Source of the DNA: Terfezia claveryi
Taxonomy: Eukaryota; Ascomycota; Pezizomycetes; Pezizales; Pezizaceae
Direction: 5' to 3'
Assembly: GCA_015179025.1 (NCBI GenBank)
Contig: WHUX01000349.1
Location: 1-40,109 of the forward strand
DNA: 40,109 nucleotides
Made by a program: the position numbers and the translations under genes. Below the pieces are notes generated by a model, which was given only the letters and a program-made list of their open reading frames with translations, was not told where the DNA came from and did not search any database. This document shows positions 1 to 9,158 of the stretch, piece by piece; the stretch's first letter is position 1; each line of letters opens with the position of its first letter.

Positions 1-37
1 GAGTGTTAGAGTGATTGGCGCAGCGATTGCATGCTCA
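1..37 (+). repeat. Terminus of a fold-back element FB1 (rest lies outside the window)
   Basis: These 37 bases match, with four or five differences, the last 37 bases of the complete fold-back element that ends at 5598 (both start gagtgttaga and run to a gcat-ctc end). It is joined to repeat R exactly as the complete copy is. Only the terminus is present, so nothing can be said about the rest of this copy. Confidence 0.8.
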
Positions 38-484
38 ATATATATATCTATTATTTCTGTGTATATAATTATTAGCGAATACAATGGATATATTTGCTTT
101 GTGCATATTCAATAGTTGCAATAGTGGCTACGTACCTGGCTGTCGTACATACAAGTGGTGAGCGGGTGTGCATTGTAGAAGAGAGTGATTTGGGGCCCTG
201 GTTCAGCAATGCCAGACATTGAACCTATAGCATTAACAACCTCAATTTAGTTGTAGATGCGATGGGAATAAACTCTGATATCCAGATGTTGAGCTTATGT
301 CAAATACCGTCTAGACGGCTATTGTTGCCCCAATGGCGTCGGGATTGTATTGCAACGCAGTGCAGGGCCCTAGTTGTATCCGGATTGTAATGCAATACTT
401 CGAGGCGTCTGGATGCACAGAACGTACAGGATGCAAAATTACATCTAGATGCTTGGTGCTGCGTCCGGATGCCAAATCTTTTTT
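38..484 (+). repeat. Repeat R, copy a
   Basis: A roughly 450-bp interspersed repeat seen three times in the window: here, inverted at 3751-4178, and direct at 14475-14917. It starts in an AT run (atatatatctatta), passes through a conserved block around gtgcattgtagaagagagtg, and ends in several degenerate copies of a gcgtccggatgc-like motif followed by a T run. No long ORF or RNA-gene signature is visible. Its class is unknown; because it always adjoins repeat P or FB1 it may be part of a larger composite repeat. Confidence 0.8.
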
Positions 485-1310
485 CCTGATGCTCCAGCTA
501 CACCACTAGAGATCCTACTAGGCTTTTGGTCAGGAGTCTTACCCTTTTTGGTATGTGTTGGCTTTTTCTTATCTTTAGGTGGTGGTGGCATGTCCTTTTC
601 AGATATTTCTTCTATATCTGTCTCATAATCTTCATCTTTTTCTTCTTTATACTATACACTTTTTCCCTTACCCTTGCCTCCAGCTCCAAACAGTTTCCTT
701 CCTATCTCCTCATGAGTTTCTACAGGTTCTGTTATAAGAGGCACTATTTCTAAAGTTTCTAAATCATACAGGTTACCTATAACCATGTACTGTATTATAA
801 AAGGCCAGTTTAATGCTAGCTATAGAACTCCTTTACATAGGTTATAGGTTGAGTAAGGCCATATTGATTTTGTAGTAGATAAGAGTTGAAAGTCCATTTG
901 AACTGACTTGTTAAATTGGTCTTTCTGTTGAAAAATTATGAACTTTTCTGCTGCTTCAGCTAATAGTTCCTTTTTCCTTTTTGGTAACATATTGTTTATT
1001 GTTAGGTATACAAATACCTGGGTTATCCTTTGGAACTATGATAGTTCATTTTTGTCCCAAACGGCTTTTGTTGTAGGAGGTGTTGTTATCCTTATTTCAG
1101 GCATAACACTATTGGCCTCAATAACTATTTCCTTGTCTCTACATCCTTATCTGGAATATCTTTTCCAACTGGAATTTTCTTTTTAAGGGTATTAACTAAC
1201 TTGGCCTTGAGTGCTTTTAGCTCCTCACTTGTCATTGCCTTTCTCCTACCTTTCCTAGCTCTAGCTCCTTTTTCTATTACACTAGTACTTTTTTGTTTAG
1301 GAGTCTCCAT
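485..1310 (-). pseudogene. Broken gag of family C element
   Basis: The frame starts at the ATG at 1310 (METPKQKSTSV...) and is open for 61 codons. It then continues with scattered stops and at least one frame change to the junction at 485. The visible protein is Lys/Glu rich, with a segment of the type EELKALKAKLVNTLKKK, a middle region reading KRKKELLAEAAEKF, and a charged, Pro/Lys-rich tail (EISEKDMPPPPKDKKK). This is compatible with a retrotransposon Gag, which binds and packages element RNA, but no zinc knuckle is reached before truncation. The assignment rests mainly on position directly downstream of LTR and leader and on parallels with family A; protein-level similarity is weak. Confidence 0.45.
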
Positions 1311-1560
1311 GTCTATCAGATATTACACCTCTGATTCCTTGGACTTTGTTTATTCTATTCCTGCTTTCTTTAAGGTGGATCCTGATAAGGAAGGATCTAC
1401 TTCTTTTCAACTTTCTTCTTATTTTCTATTTGTTGCTTCTAATACCAAAGTTGACTATGGTAAGGGAGAGAAGAGATTGAAGGGAAAAAGGGTTACTTTT
1501 GTTGATGAGATTGTTGTAGGAGCAGGGTTTCCACTTAATGCTAGGAAGAAAGTTGAGTAG
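1309..1560 (+). CDS. Antisense ORF head-to-head with gag (family C), 83 aa
   Basis: This ORF starts MSIRYYTSDSL and ends NARKKVE. Its ATG (1309-1311) overlaps the gag ATG of the other strand (1310-1308) in the tetranucleotide CATG. It runs back through the leader, opposite in direction to the element. No known domain or signal peptide is evident. Family A has an ORF in the same place and same phase relative to gag, also starting MS. Two short segments look alike: FQLSSYF here against IQSSSYF there, and GKRVTF here against GKSITF there. The frame is also open upstream of the ATG, back to 1201, where it overlaps gag. Function unknown. It may be a fortuitous frame, but the shared position in two families is the reason to list it. 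Confidence 0.35.
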   Translation: MSIRYYTSDSLDFVYSIPAFFKVDPDKEGSTSFQLSSYFLFVASNTKVDYGKGEKRLKGKRVTFVDEIVVGAGFPLNARKKVE

Positions 1561-2079
1561 AAGGATAGGAGTTGGACTGGTAGGTACTTGTGTTCTTTTT
1601 AGAGGGAGAGGTACAGAAACTTTTCTTGTTCTACTTACTAGGAGAATTCCCAATTTTTCTGTAGGCTAGGTAGAGAGTGAGGCTGGGATACTCTCTGGAG
1701 TTTGGATATTGATGGGACTAGTTCCTATAATCCACACCCTTATTGAACTTCTGAGACTGTTTCTAGGTCTCAGAGTTACCAGATAAGGTAATTTGTTGTT
1801 TTTTTGTATTTGCTAGTTAAATATAGTTGTTGTTGCTCTCTTATGTTGTTTTGCTACTATTTGTAGGCTTTTACTGGTTGCTATTTATTGAATAGTCTTA
1901 CTATTGCTATTTAGAGGATAGTCTTACTGCTGACTGTCAGACTTTGGTACTACTGTGCTTAATGCTGTAGGCTTATACTGGCTTTAGTTTCTACTCTTGT
2001 TGATAGAAACTTTGTTGATTAGGTAAGGTTGATCAGGCCTTCCTAGTTAGGTAAGAATGAAGTTCTTAGGTTAAAAAAA
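1561..2079 (-). other. Leader (5' untranslated region) of family C element
   Basis: This is non-coding sequence between LTR-C and the gag region. It contains imperfect internal repetition (several copies of a cttactattgctat/gtcttactg-like phrase at about 1880-1950). In element sense the base run immediately after the LTR is TTTTTTTAACC rather than a tRNA-type TGG primer-binding site. Confidence 0.45.
2025..2041 (-). promoter_or_regulatory. Conserved leader motif, 38 nt from LTR-C
   Basis: The 17-mer aaggttgatcaggcctt is identical to the motif in the family-A leaders at 33518-33534 and (complement) 18447-18463. In all three elements it lies 38-40 nt from the LTR edge. It is nearly self-complementary (AAGG...TGATCA...CCTT). 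Candidate roles are RNA dimerisation, packaging or priming; none is demonstrated. Confidence 0.4.
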
Positions 2080-2748
2080 TGTAAAGTGTTGTTAGGGGGA
2101 CTGGACAATCAGATTAGATTAGATAAGGATCCAATCTAATTAGATAATCTCAGGCTAGTAATGTATACTACAAAGTAGATTACTAATAGTGTATTGTTTT
2201 TACTCACTATTAAAGTTATTACCAGTAGCATAAGATTACTGTAATAGGTAAAGTAGTATAGGAGTGCCAAAGGCACTTAAAAGATTAACCAGTAGAACTT
2301 CTATATTGATTGTACTCTAACTATGTTCTGAGTTCTAACTATCTGTCCAACTGAAGGGAAATTTAGGGGACTATATATATTTCCAACGGGGCAGTACTGA
2401 GGCAGTGCTGAGGCAGTTCACTGTTATCTAACCCTTACAGATGATTAAGATTAGCATCATCTGATCTTCTAGATAGTACTTCCAACTACTATCTAGTACA
2501 AAATAGGTTAAGTCTTAACTTTGACTTATACATGTGAAAGTATATAAAAGTATGTGAAAGTATGTAATAACATATGATAGTATATGAAAGCATATGATAA
2601 CATGTGAAAACATGTGAAATATTAGCAAGGCAGACAGCACACAGAATGTTGTATGTTTTGAGATGCTTACTGAGTAAGAAAATACATAAGAAATACATTT
2701 GTGAGGGAGAGGGTTAGTTATAGGGTATGAGTAAGCCACTTCTTTACA
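2080..2748 (-). repeat. LTR of family C (5' LTR of the minus-strand fragment)
   Basis: The 669-bp segment is bounded by the perfect inverted ends TGTAAAG...CTTTACA, in the position expected for a 5' LTR of a minus-strand element. A TATA-like run (tatatatat, 2372-2380) lies inside. The five bases following it, ATTAT (2749-2753), would be one target-site duplicate; the partner is lost with the truncated end. No second copy of this LTR exists in the window, so the boundaries rest on the inverted ends and the leader context. Confidence 0.55.
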
Positions 2749-3750
2749 ATTATGCCAAACTATTTGAGATACAGGTCATCAATATTATAATCTCTAACCT
2801 TCTCCATGATCTCCGCAAATCTATAGATCACTACGAAAACCTCTGTACCTTCTCTTATCAATGGAGATAGAAACTTATCGAGATAGATATTATTAGTACT
2901 GAATTCCAAAGCCACAACTGCAATACTCCTCCTAGTTAACCAGCAGCCAAGAAGCATACCTTTGAAGAGCGCATCCAGTTCAATAACAAACCTACTCAAT
3001 AGTCTAAACTCTTTGAAAAACTCCTAGATGTAATCTATCAAAGTAGACTTAAGGAAGGACACTATATTAAGTATAGAAGAGATGATTATAGGTCTAATAA
3101 ATGCCTTTATAGAAGGTATGCTACTAAACCCTATTCATATTAACTCAAGGTCACTACTACTACTACTAGTCAGACCCTAGTACCTATTGTCAAGAAAGTT
3201 TGAATAGACAAGAGACAGCTTCCAATTATAGAACTCAGTTTGATGGAAGAAAAGTCAGAAAATGAGTAAGGAGTATATTACCAACTGTCGGATGTACTCC
3301 TAAACATTCCTCTTTCATGACGGTTTGAATTCTTATTGCTAGGGAAGAAGTAGAAGCTGTTCTAGATTGTGGAGCAAGTGCTCTAGTAGATAGGAAAAGA
3401 TTGGAAATTAAGTTGGGAATTTGGAAAAGAGAATGAGAAGTTAGAGTTAGACTCTAACCTTAACTATTATGCACTACAGAGCGAGTCAGATTGAGTTTCT
3501 CAACCTGACAACTCATTCGGCTATCGACTCACCTCAGTATCTGCCTACTATAACTCACCTCGAACCACTTTCCTGATCAATCAGTTATCTACAGATTACT
3601 CGCCAAGATTCAAGACTAGTCTATTTTTTACTAGAGCCTCTACCCCAGGCAGGGTATACACTACAGCGCCTTGCATGCATATGACTGACTTCATTTGGGG
3701 ACCTTAGATTTCTATGATGACAAGTAAAAAGCAGTGTCTTTACCCTCCCT
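2749..3750 (+). other. Decayed region with no intact gene
   Basis: This AT-rich sequence lies between LTR-C and repeat R copy b. The longest frame (2999-2760, minus strand, 79 codons) has no recognisable motif. A short protease-like relic lies at 3325-3447 on the plus strand. Nothing else could be supported; the region is probably an old, heavily mutated retroelement remnant. Confidence 0.4.
3325..3447 (+). pseudogene. Retropepsin-like (Gypsy protease) relic
   Basis: In the frame placing Asp at 3365-3367 the plus strand reads REEVEAVLDCGASALVDRK. That is a hydrophobic strand followed by the D-x-G-A-S active-site motif of retroviral-type aspartic proteases (D-C-G-A-S here; the same D-C-G-A-S is present in element B). 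The frame is interrupted shortly upstream and downstream (stop after IWKRE). Only about 40 codons support the call, so it is tentative, and the parent element cannot be assigned. Confidence 0.4.
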
Positions 3751-4178
3751 ACAACTGATGCCAGCATATGCATCACCAAAAATATAATTTGCGTCCTATG
3801 CGTCCAGACGCCTGGGACACACAGAACGCATGGGAGACAAACTCAAGATCAGGATGCCAAACGCTCAGTGCGCGAGCGTTCGGATGCATCCGGACAGTGC
3901 TCCTGTACCTGGGACGCAACACATATGCTTTGCAGATACTCCCTCCTCTTGGATGTAATATGGAATGGGCTGCTCGTCCCCAACGCTATAGGTTCTACTA
4001 CTTGCGTTGCTAACAGATAGCCCACAATCGCTCTCTTCTATAATGCACACCCACTCACCACTTGCATGTATGACCTCCAGGTACATAGCCACTATTGCAG
4101 CCATTGAATATGCAGATAGCAGAAATATCCATTGTATTTGCTAAAAATTATAAAAACAGAAGTAATAGATATATATAT
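3751..4178 (-). repeat. Repeat R, copy b (inverted)
   Basis: The reverse complement of 38-484: it carries the same atagccactattgcagccat and caatgg/agcgaat blocks, and ends in the same AT run (atctattacttctg in R sense) where FB1 begins. The distal end, with the gcgtccagacg-like motifs, is more diverged than in the other two copies and its outer boundary is approximate. Confidence 0.7.
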
Positions 4179-4199
4179 AGAGTATGCAATCACTGCTCC

Positions 4200-4368
4200 A
4201 ATCGCTCTAACACTCACTCTAATACTCGCTCTAATACTCACTCTAATACACGCTCTAATACTCGCTCTAATACTCACTCTAATACTTGCTCTAATACTCG
4301 CCCCAATACTTGCCCTAATACTCGCTTCAATACTCACTCTCATACTTGCTCTAATGCTCGCCTTAATG
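4200..4368 (+). repeat. 12-bp tandem array in left arm of FB1
   Basis: About 14 copies of a unit near ctctaatactcg. Units alternate between ctcg, ctca and cttg variants. The frame is free of stops because the unit is 12 bp, which creates spurious ORFs on both strands. Confidence 0.9.
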
Positions 4369-4664
4369 TGCTGGAATATAGAGCAAAGGGAAAATACGTG
4401 CGGAAGGGAGGTATATATACTGGAAAACCATAGTTGCCAAGGCCAACTGGTAAGGCCGTTAATTTAGACTTTCCTAAGACAATGAAATAAGGGATAACAA
4501 GAGAAGTGGCAGGACAGAGATCAATGGCGCTCAGCCCTCTTTCACCCGCGAGTGCCGTACTATTCAGTGTCTGGCCTGGTAATAGTCATATTGGGAAATC
4601 GTAGTCATTGTATAGTGATATGTGCGGAGTTCACGCTTTATTATATGTTTCATAGGAATTCATG

Positions 4665-5095
4665 CATTTGCGGGCATATATATATATATATATATATATT
4701 CAAGAATTTCATACATCTGCGAGCATATATATATATAAGTCTCTAAAAGCATGAGTTTCTCACACATATATATATATATGTCCACGAATGCATGCATTTC
4801 TTTAGATATCTCCAAAAGCATGAGTTTCTGGTATATATTTATATATATGGCCGCGAATGCATGAATTCTCGCATATATATATATATGTCTCCAAAAGCAT
4901 GAGTTTCTCGCATATATATATATATTTGCTTGCGAATGCATGCATTTCTCTAGATGTCTCCAAAAGCACGAGTTTTTGGCATATATATATATATATGCTC
5001 GCAAATACATGCATTCTCACATATATATATATATGTCTCCAAAAGCATGAGTTTCTTGTATATATATATATATATATGCCCGCGAATATATGAAT
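4665..5095. repeat. AT-rich tandem core of FB1
   Basis: The core alternates (AT)n runs of 10-20 bp with two short phrases, ctccaaaagcatgagtttct and cgcgaatgcatgcatttct (and variants). This gives units of roughly 60-70 bp. The core is the loop region of the palindrome. Frames translating as repeated YIYIYI peptides here are products of the AT runs, not genes. Confidence 0.85.
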
Positions 5096-5391
5096 TCCTA
5101 CGAAACATATCACAAAGCATGAACTCCGTACATATCTCTATACAATAACTATGATTTCCGAATATGACTATTACCAGGCCAGGCATTGAATAGTACAGCA
5201 CCCGCGGCCGAAAGGGGGCTGAGTGCCATTGATCACTGTCCTGCCACTTCTCTTGTTATCCCTTATCTCATTGTCTTCTGAAAGTCTAAATTGTCGGCCT
5301 TACTAGTTGGCCTTGGCAACTATAGTTTTCCAGTATATATACCTCCCTTCCCCAAGCATTTTCCCTTCACTCTATATCCCAGCACATTATG

Positions 5392-5576
5392 GCGAGCATT
5401 AGAGCAAGTATAAGAGCGAGTATTGGAGCGAGTATTAGGGCGAGTATTAGGGCGAGTATTAGAGCGAGTATTGGAGTGAGTATTTGAGTGAGTATTAGAG
5501 TGAGTATTAGAGTAAGTATTAGAGCGAGTATTAGAGCGAGTATTAGAGCGAGTATTAGAGTGAGTGTTAGAGCGAT
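5392..5576 (-). repeat. 12-bp tandem array in right arm of FB1
   Basis: About 15 copies of gagcgagtatta-like units, the inverted counterpart of the array at 4200-4368. The copy number and the order of unit variants differ slightly between arms. Confidence 0.9.
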
Positions 5577-5598
5577 TGGAGCAGCAATTGCATACTCT

Positions 5599-5735
5599 AT
5601 ATTTATGTTCTGGTCTGTTCCAGGATCCGGTCCATATCAGTATGGCCCGGTCCATACCAGTATGGACTGGATATTGTAATGGACCAGGCCGTTACTGTAT
5701 GTCTGGATATCGCAACGGACCAGGCCGTTATGGGA
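5599..5735 (+). repeat. Repeat P, copy b
   Basis: This begins atttatgttctggtctgttcc and carries two copies of a degenerate 14-bp palindrome (5632-5645 and 5652-5665, CCATA-[CT]CAG-TATGG). These are followed by twice-repeated gacc-aggccgtta phrases. It is the inverse of 14335-14474, where the palindromes are the perfect CCATACCGGTATGG. Confidence 0.7.
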
Positions 5736-5929
5736 TTAAATTGTTCAATGTCATGGATAGCAACAAGGATTTACCACAATCACAGTAGCTACAGCGGCCA
5801 CAGCGACATTAAAATTACTAAATAGGGACATATCCGATATGAAGGTAATTTTGTAGCAACATTTGGTCAAAGAACAAGAAATCATCTGCCTTAGTCTGCA
5901 TCACGTAGCGTTCACTTCCATCATACTTC
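5736..5929. other. Unassigned spacer
   Basis: I see no gene, repeat copy or motif here. Confidence 0.5.
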
Positions 5930-6110
5930 CTAGCATGAAACACACCAATATCTAGAGCTGGCTAAAGCATGAAAAAATCAATATACAGAGCCAGCGAAAG
6001 CATGAAAAACACCAATATATAGCGCCAGCGGAAGCATACAAAACAGCAGTATATAGCACTAGCGGAAGTATGCAAAACACCAATACCTAGAGCTAGCGAA
6101 AGCATGAAAA
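5930..6110 (+). repeat. 35-bp minisatellite, left part
   Basis: About five degenerate units of the form caccaatatatagagccagcg + graagcatgaaaaa. The array stops at the TSD GAAAA (6106-6110) and resumes at 13008, showing that a 6.9-kb block was inserted into it. Confidence 0.85.
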
Positions 6111-6223
6111 TGTAATGAATGGTACTAGACAGTATTCATTCGGTACTGTTTATACAATCTATATCCGTAGGCACGGATGTTTGTGTATTTCGGTTCTGCT
6201 GAGGTAAGACCTCAAAAGGGTAG
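6111..6223 (-). repeat. Solo LTR of family A, left segment
   Basis: The segment starts TGTAATGAATGGTACTAG at the LTR-A terminus and is preceded by GAAAA. It matches the first 113 bp (plus-strand order) of the other family-A LTRs, is interrupted after GGTAG by element B, and resumes at 12436. There is no attached internal sequence: the outer end of the right segment is followed directly by the second GAAAA (13008-13012), so this is a solo LTR, usually the product of LTR-LTR recombination. Reunited length is 680 bp. Confidence 0.95.
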
Positions 6224-6808
6224 TGTAACGAGGGCTCTGGGGGACAAGGCAACCAAGGGGTACGCCGGGGAAGTGGCAAGGGGCAATCGCACACGTAGGA
6301 GCGCTACGTGTATGACCAGGGGGAGGCTGAGACAGGGGGGCAAGGGCAAGAGGCAAGAGAGGCAGAGGGCAAGGGATACGAGACATGCGGAAGCAGTTGC
6401 CGCGTGTGTCAAGGGAGGCAGCTGGGCTGCAGAGACAAGGCGAGGAGGTGCACAAGGGAGATGTACCAACATGGAGAGAAGCAAGGCACTGTATTGGATA
6501 TACAAGACGTTGGATGGGGATCCAACGAGAGGGCGGAGGGACGAAGATATATATACATGATTCCAGGCCAAGGCCATGGAAGGAATAAGCTTCCCGAGAT
6601 TCCTATCTCGGAAGCTAAGATAACAATCACCCATCGACGACACCCGAACAAGCCTGTTCGAGTGTCAAAACAGCACGACACCCGAACAAGCCTGTTCGAG
6701 TGTCAAATCAAGACTAAGAACATGGTTGTGACATCAATCAACAATAACGAGAGTCGGACGGAATCCCATTTGACTCTCAAACCCGGCTAGGAAAGGACGG
6801 TTGTGACA
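6224..6808 (-). repeat. 3' LTR of element B
   Basis: The 585-bp LTR runs from TGTAACGAGGG to ...CGGTTGTGACA. It contains a GTTGGAT/ATCCAAC hairpin (6509-6526), a TATA-like run, and two tandem copies of a 28-bp palindrome (6639-6666 and 6677-6704). Confidence 0.95.
6639..6704. promoter_or_regulatory. Two tandem 28-bp palindromes in LTR-B
   Basis: GACACCCGAACA-AGCC-TGTTCGAGTGTC occurs twice, 10 bp apart (6639-6666, 6677-6704). The same pair sits in the other LTR at 12266-12293 and 12304-12331. Paired palindromes upstream of the predicted TATA-like run, in element sense, look like a transcription-factor site, but no factor can be named. Confidence 0.55.
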
Positions 6809-6822
6809 CTATCCCCCCTTTA
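6809..6822 (-). promoter_or_regulatory. Polypurine tract of element B
   Basis: In element sense this reads TAAAGGGGGGATAG immediately before the 3' LTR (TGTCACAACC). This is the classical position and composition of the plus-strand DNA primer. It fixes the LTR edge at 6808 and the element orientation as minus. Confidence 0.9.
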
Positions 6823-6994
6823 GGCTCGGAGCCCCAGCGATGCAAAGCAAGGCGAAAAAACAAACAAACAAACAAAACAGGCGAATAACCAATAACCCAT
6901 AACACAACCCTAACGCCGGAAGTACGTACCAACAATAACCATGACAACAACGAAAATAACAACCCTAACAACCAATTCCAGGACGACAAGAACA

Positions 6995-7195
6995 TCATTG
7001 GGCGGGGCGGGGTTTTCGGGGGTAATGCTGGTGGAACAGGGTGACCAAGTCCTGTGCGTTTTCCAGATCTTCGGCTGGTTGCCAGGTCATCTCCTCGTCC
7101 CCTAGCCATTTGACCTTATATTGCAGCCGCCTATATCTTCTTCGGGAGTCCAGCACTTCCTCCACCTCCCATTCCTCCTCACCTTCGATAACCAC
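6995..7195 (-). pseudogene. Integrase C-terminal chromodomain of element B
   Basis: The frame reads EWEVEEVLDSRRR, then LQYKVKWLGDEEMTWQPAEDL and HYPRKPRPAQ, then stop. It has the chromodomain hallmarks: EVE-x-(I/V)-L strand, Y-x-V-K-W-(x)-G core with aromatic residues, and the W-(Q/E)-P-x-E-(D/N)-L helix start. In chromoviruses this tail follows the integrase and directs integration to histone-marked chromatin. It lies 170 bp inside the polypurine tract, where expected. The domain itself looks intact, but the upstream pol frames are broken. The initial Met of this segment is not a true start; the domain is the end of the pol polyprotein. Confidence 0.85.
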
Positions 7196-7199
7196 AGGA

Positions 7200-8514
7200 G
7201 GAGGTGGGGGGTGTTCCTGGCCTGGCAGAGGGTCGCTAGCGGCAGACTCGATCTCGGAGACATGGATGACTGGGTGTCGTTTGATGTCCTTGGGGAACCT
7301 TAATCAGTAGGCGTGAGTGCCCACAGCAGCCAACACCTCGAATGGACCCAGGAACTTGTGGTCAAGCTTGCGAGATGGCCGTTCTGTCCGGAAGTGCCGG
7401 CTGGAGAGCCACACCTTGTCTCCTGGTTGATATCTGGGGGCTGGCAACTGTGATCCGTTGGCATACTCGGCTTGCCTGGCTTGTGCATATCCCAGCTCAG
7501 CTTTTAGGGTAGAGTGGAGCTCAGCAATCCCAGCTGCGAACTCCTTGGCCGGGGCGTCTTTTTGGCTTTTTGCAGGGGCGCCAGGGCATCCATGAACCGG
7601 GGGTGCCAACCGTAGTTAGCCAGGAAAGGCGAGGTTTTGGAGGATTCCAAGAACTGGTTGTTCGCAGCGAATTCGCAGGTGACCAGTAACGAAACCCAGT
7701 TATCCTGCTGGTAGTCAACAAAGGCCCGCAGATATTGCTCCATAATGGCATTCATCCTCTCCGATTGGCCATCCGTCTGGGGGTGGTATGCGGTTGACAA
7801 ACGCACCTTGATCCCCAAAAGCTCGCAGAAGGCTTGCCAGAATTCTGAGGTGAACTGAGGGCCGCGGTCGGATACGATGGATTCGGGGAGGCCGTGATAT
7901 CGGAATACATTATTGAGGTAGAGATTGGCTAACTCTGGAGCGGAGCAGGTGTCCCGGCAAGGTATAACATGCCTCATTTTCGTCAACTGATCTACCACCA
8001 TCAAGATGGCATTGAACCCCGAATCCTCTGGCAACCCTGTCATGAAGTCCATAGTCAGGTGCAGCCACGGCCGATTAGGGATATCCAAGGTTTCAGGTCC
8101 CATACGGGGCGTGGCGGACAGGCTTAGCATGCTTGCAAACGTGGCAGTTCTATACGTACCGCTTCACGTCCTTCCGTTGGTCAATCCATGTGTATTCCCT
8201 GGCCAGAAGCTCTAACGTTTTGGCCACTCCAGGGTGACCTGCAACCAGGCTTCATGGTGTTCCTTGATCAATCGAAGGCGCAGCTCTCCTTCCGGCACAT
8301 ACAGCCGTTCGAGGTGGTAGAGGAGGCCTTCCTGGACAGTACACTCGGCTAGGGAGATCTTGGGGTGGCGGCGCTGGCCAGAATCCACTGCGGTGATAAT
8401 TTCCTTGGCCAGGGGGTCGTCCTCATATGCCTGTCTCACTAGTTGTCGGAGGTCAGCCTCAGCTTCCGCAAGGGTATTGGCCGCCAGGTCGAGATTTTCA
8501 GGTTTCAGTACCAC
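7200..8514 (-). pseudogene. Broken integrase of element B
   Basis: The minus strand is pieced from at least three frames. 8514-8212 gives the N-terminal region up to LIKEHHEAW, the His part of the HHCC zinc-binding domain. A frameshift moves the Cys pair (C-HV-C-KHAKP, near 8130-8155) into another frame. 8130-7504 is the catalytic core: HLTMDFMTGLPED (first Asp), VDQLTKMRHVIP, ESIVSDRGPQFTS (second Asp), TAYHPQTDGQSERMNA (Glu), i.e. a complete D,D,E set. A further shift at about 7610 leads to the GPF/Y module (DKVWLSSRHF...LDHKFLGPFEV), interrupted by a stop at 7304. The catalytic motifs are intact, but the protein cannot be made as one chain. Confidence 0.85.
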
Positions 8515-8529
8515 CTGATTCTGGTACTT

Positions 8530-9158
8530 CAGCCTTTCATCCCCCCATTTAGGGAGATCTCCTGATCTCCTGTCAGTGCATCCGGCTTACCCCCAGCCTT
8601 TCCCGGCCGATACCTTATCTTGAAGTTAAACCGAGAGAGGAATTCCGACCACCTAGCCTGTTGGCGATTTAGCAATTTGGTGGTTGTGAAGTATTCTGGT
8701 TCTTTGGTCAGAGAGGACCTCGATAACCCCCTTTGCCGATTCCAGGTGTGGTCTCATTCCTCGAATGCTCGCACAATGGCCATTAACTCCTTATCATAGA
8801 TTTCGTAATTACACTCCGCCAGGGAGTGCTTTTTGGAGAAATAGGCCACTGGGTGGAGGACTCCATCGACATACTGAGACAGGATTCCGGCGGAGACATA
8901 GTCGGAGGCGTCCGTTTCCACGATGCACTCGCTATCAGGGTCAAAATGGGCCAGGATTGGGGCTGAGCAGAAGGCTTCCTTGAGGTTCTGGAAGGCGGAT
9001 TGGGCTTCTGGATTCCAGTGGAAGGCCCTTTTTGTCAAGTGTGAGCCAGCTTCTACCTTCGTTTTCATCAAGGCCGTCAGGGTGCCGCATTCTTGAGTAT
9101 CCAGGATAAATCGGCGGTAGAAGTTGGCAAATCCTAGGAAGGCCTGCACATCCTTCAA
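8530..9158 (-). pseudogene. Broken RNase H of element B
   Basis: 9158-8754 begins with the RT connection ([17 protein letters not shown]) and then gives the RNase H domain. The visible active-site residues are Asp in IVETDASD, Glu in [11 protein letters not shown], and the downstream strand. The frame stops at 8754 and continues in another frame with [17 protein letters not shown] and [17 protein letters not shown], which holds the terminal Asp region. RNase H removes template RNA during minus-strand synthesis. Confidence 0.85.

Larger units (their letters stand above)
485..2748 (-). mobile_element. 5'-end fragment of Ty3/Gypsy-like element, family C
   Basis: Reading on the minus strand this is LTR (2748-2080), a 769-bp leader (2079-1311), then a broken gag frame (1310 downward) cut off at about 485, where repeat R begins. 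Its leader shares a 17-bp motif (aaggttgatcaggcctt) and a run of T's (element sense) next to the LTR with family A, so C and A appear to be related families. No pol is attached. The sharp junction with R at 484/485 marks a truncation or an insertion breakpoint. Confidence 0.6.
4179..5598. mobile_element. Complete palindromic fold-back element FB1 (1420 bp)
   Basis: Both halves of this segment are reverse complements of each other for about 500 bp per arm. The left end AGAGTATGCAATCACTGCTC is matched by the right end ...GCAATTGCATACTCT. Going inward, each arm has a 12-bp tandem array, a block containing ctcccttcc/tatatatac, a block ending in a ttgccaaggccaactgg-type sequence, then an AT-rich core of tandem units. 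No transposase ORF exists, so if mobile it would be non-autonomous. The flanks are AT runs (atatat on both sides), so the duplication length cannot be fixed. Fold-back DNA transposons are the closest known architecture; a non-mobile palindrome is the alternative. Confidence 0.6.

Noticed and set aside
2489..2739. Two overlapping minus-strand ORFs inside LTR-C
   Set aside because: Low-complexity peptides from catatgaaa-like tandem sequence in an LTR.
2760..2999. 79-codon minus-strand ORF
   Set aside because: No motif, no homologous copy in the window, and flanked by stops in decayed sequence; not enough to call a gene.
4092..4467. ORFs with SNTRSNTH or LALILTL repeats
   Set aside because: Translations of the 12-bp array in different frames; the inverted arm gives the same peptides.
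4660..5201. Overlapping ORFs rich in YIYIYI
   Set aside because: Products of the (AT)n runs in the FB1 core; present on both strands.
6159..6790. ORFs of 100-160 codons on both strands in LTR-B
   Set aside because: They lie wholly within a GC-richer LTR, recur at 11693-12417 for the same reason, and have no domain.
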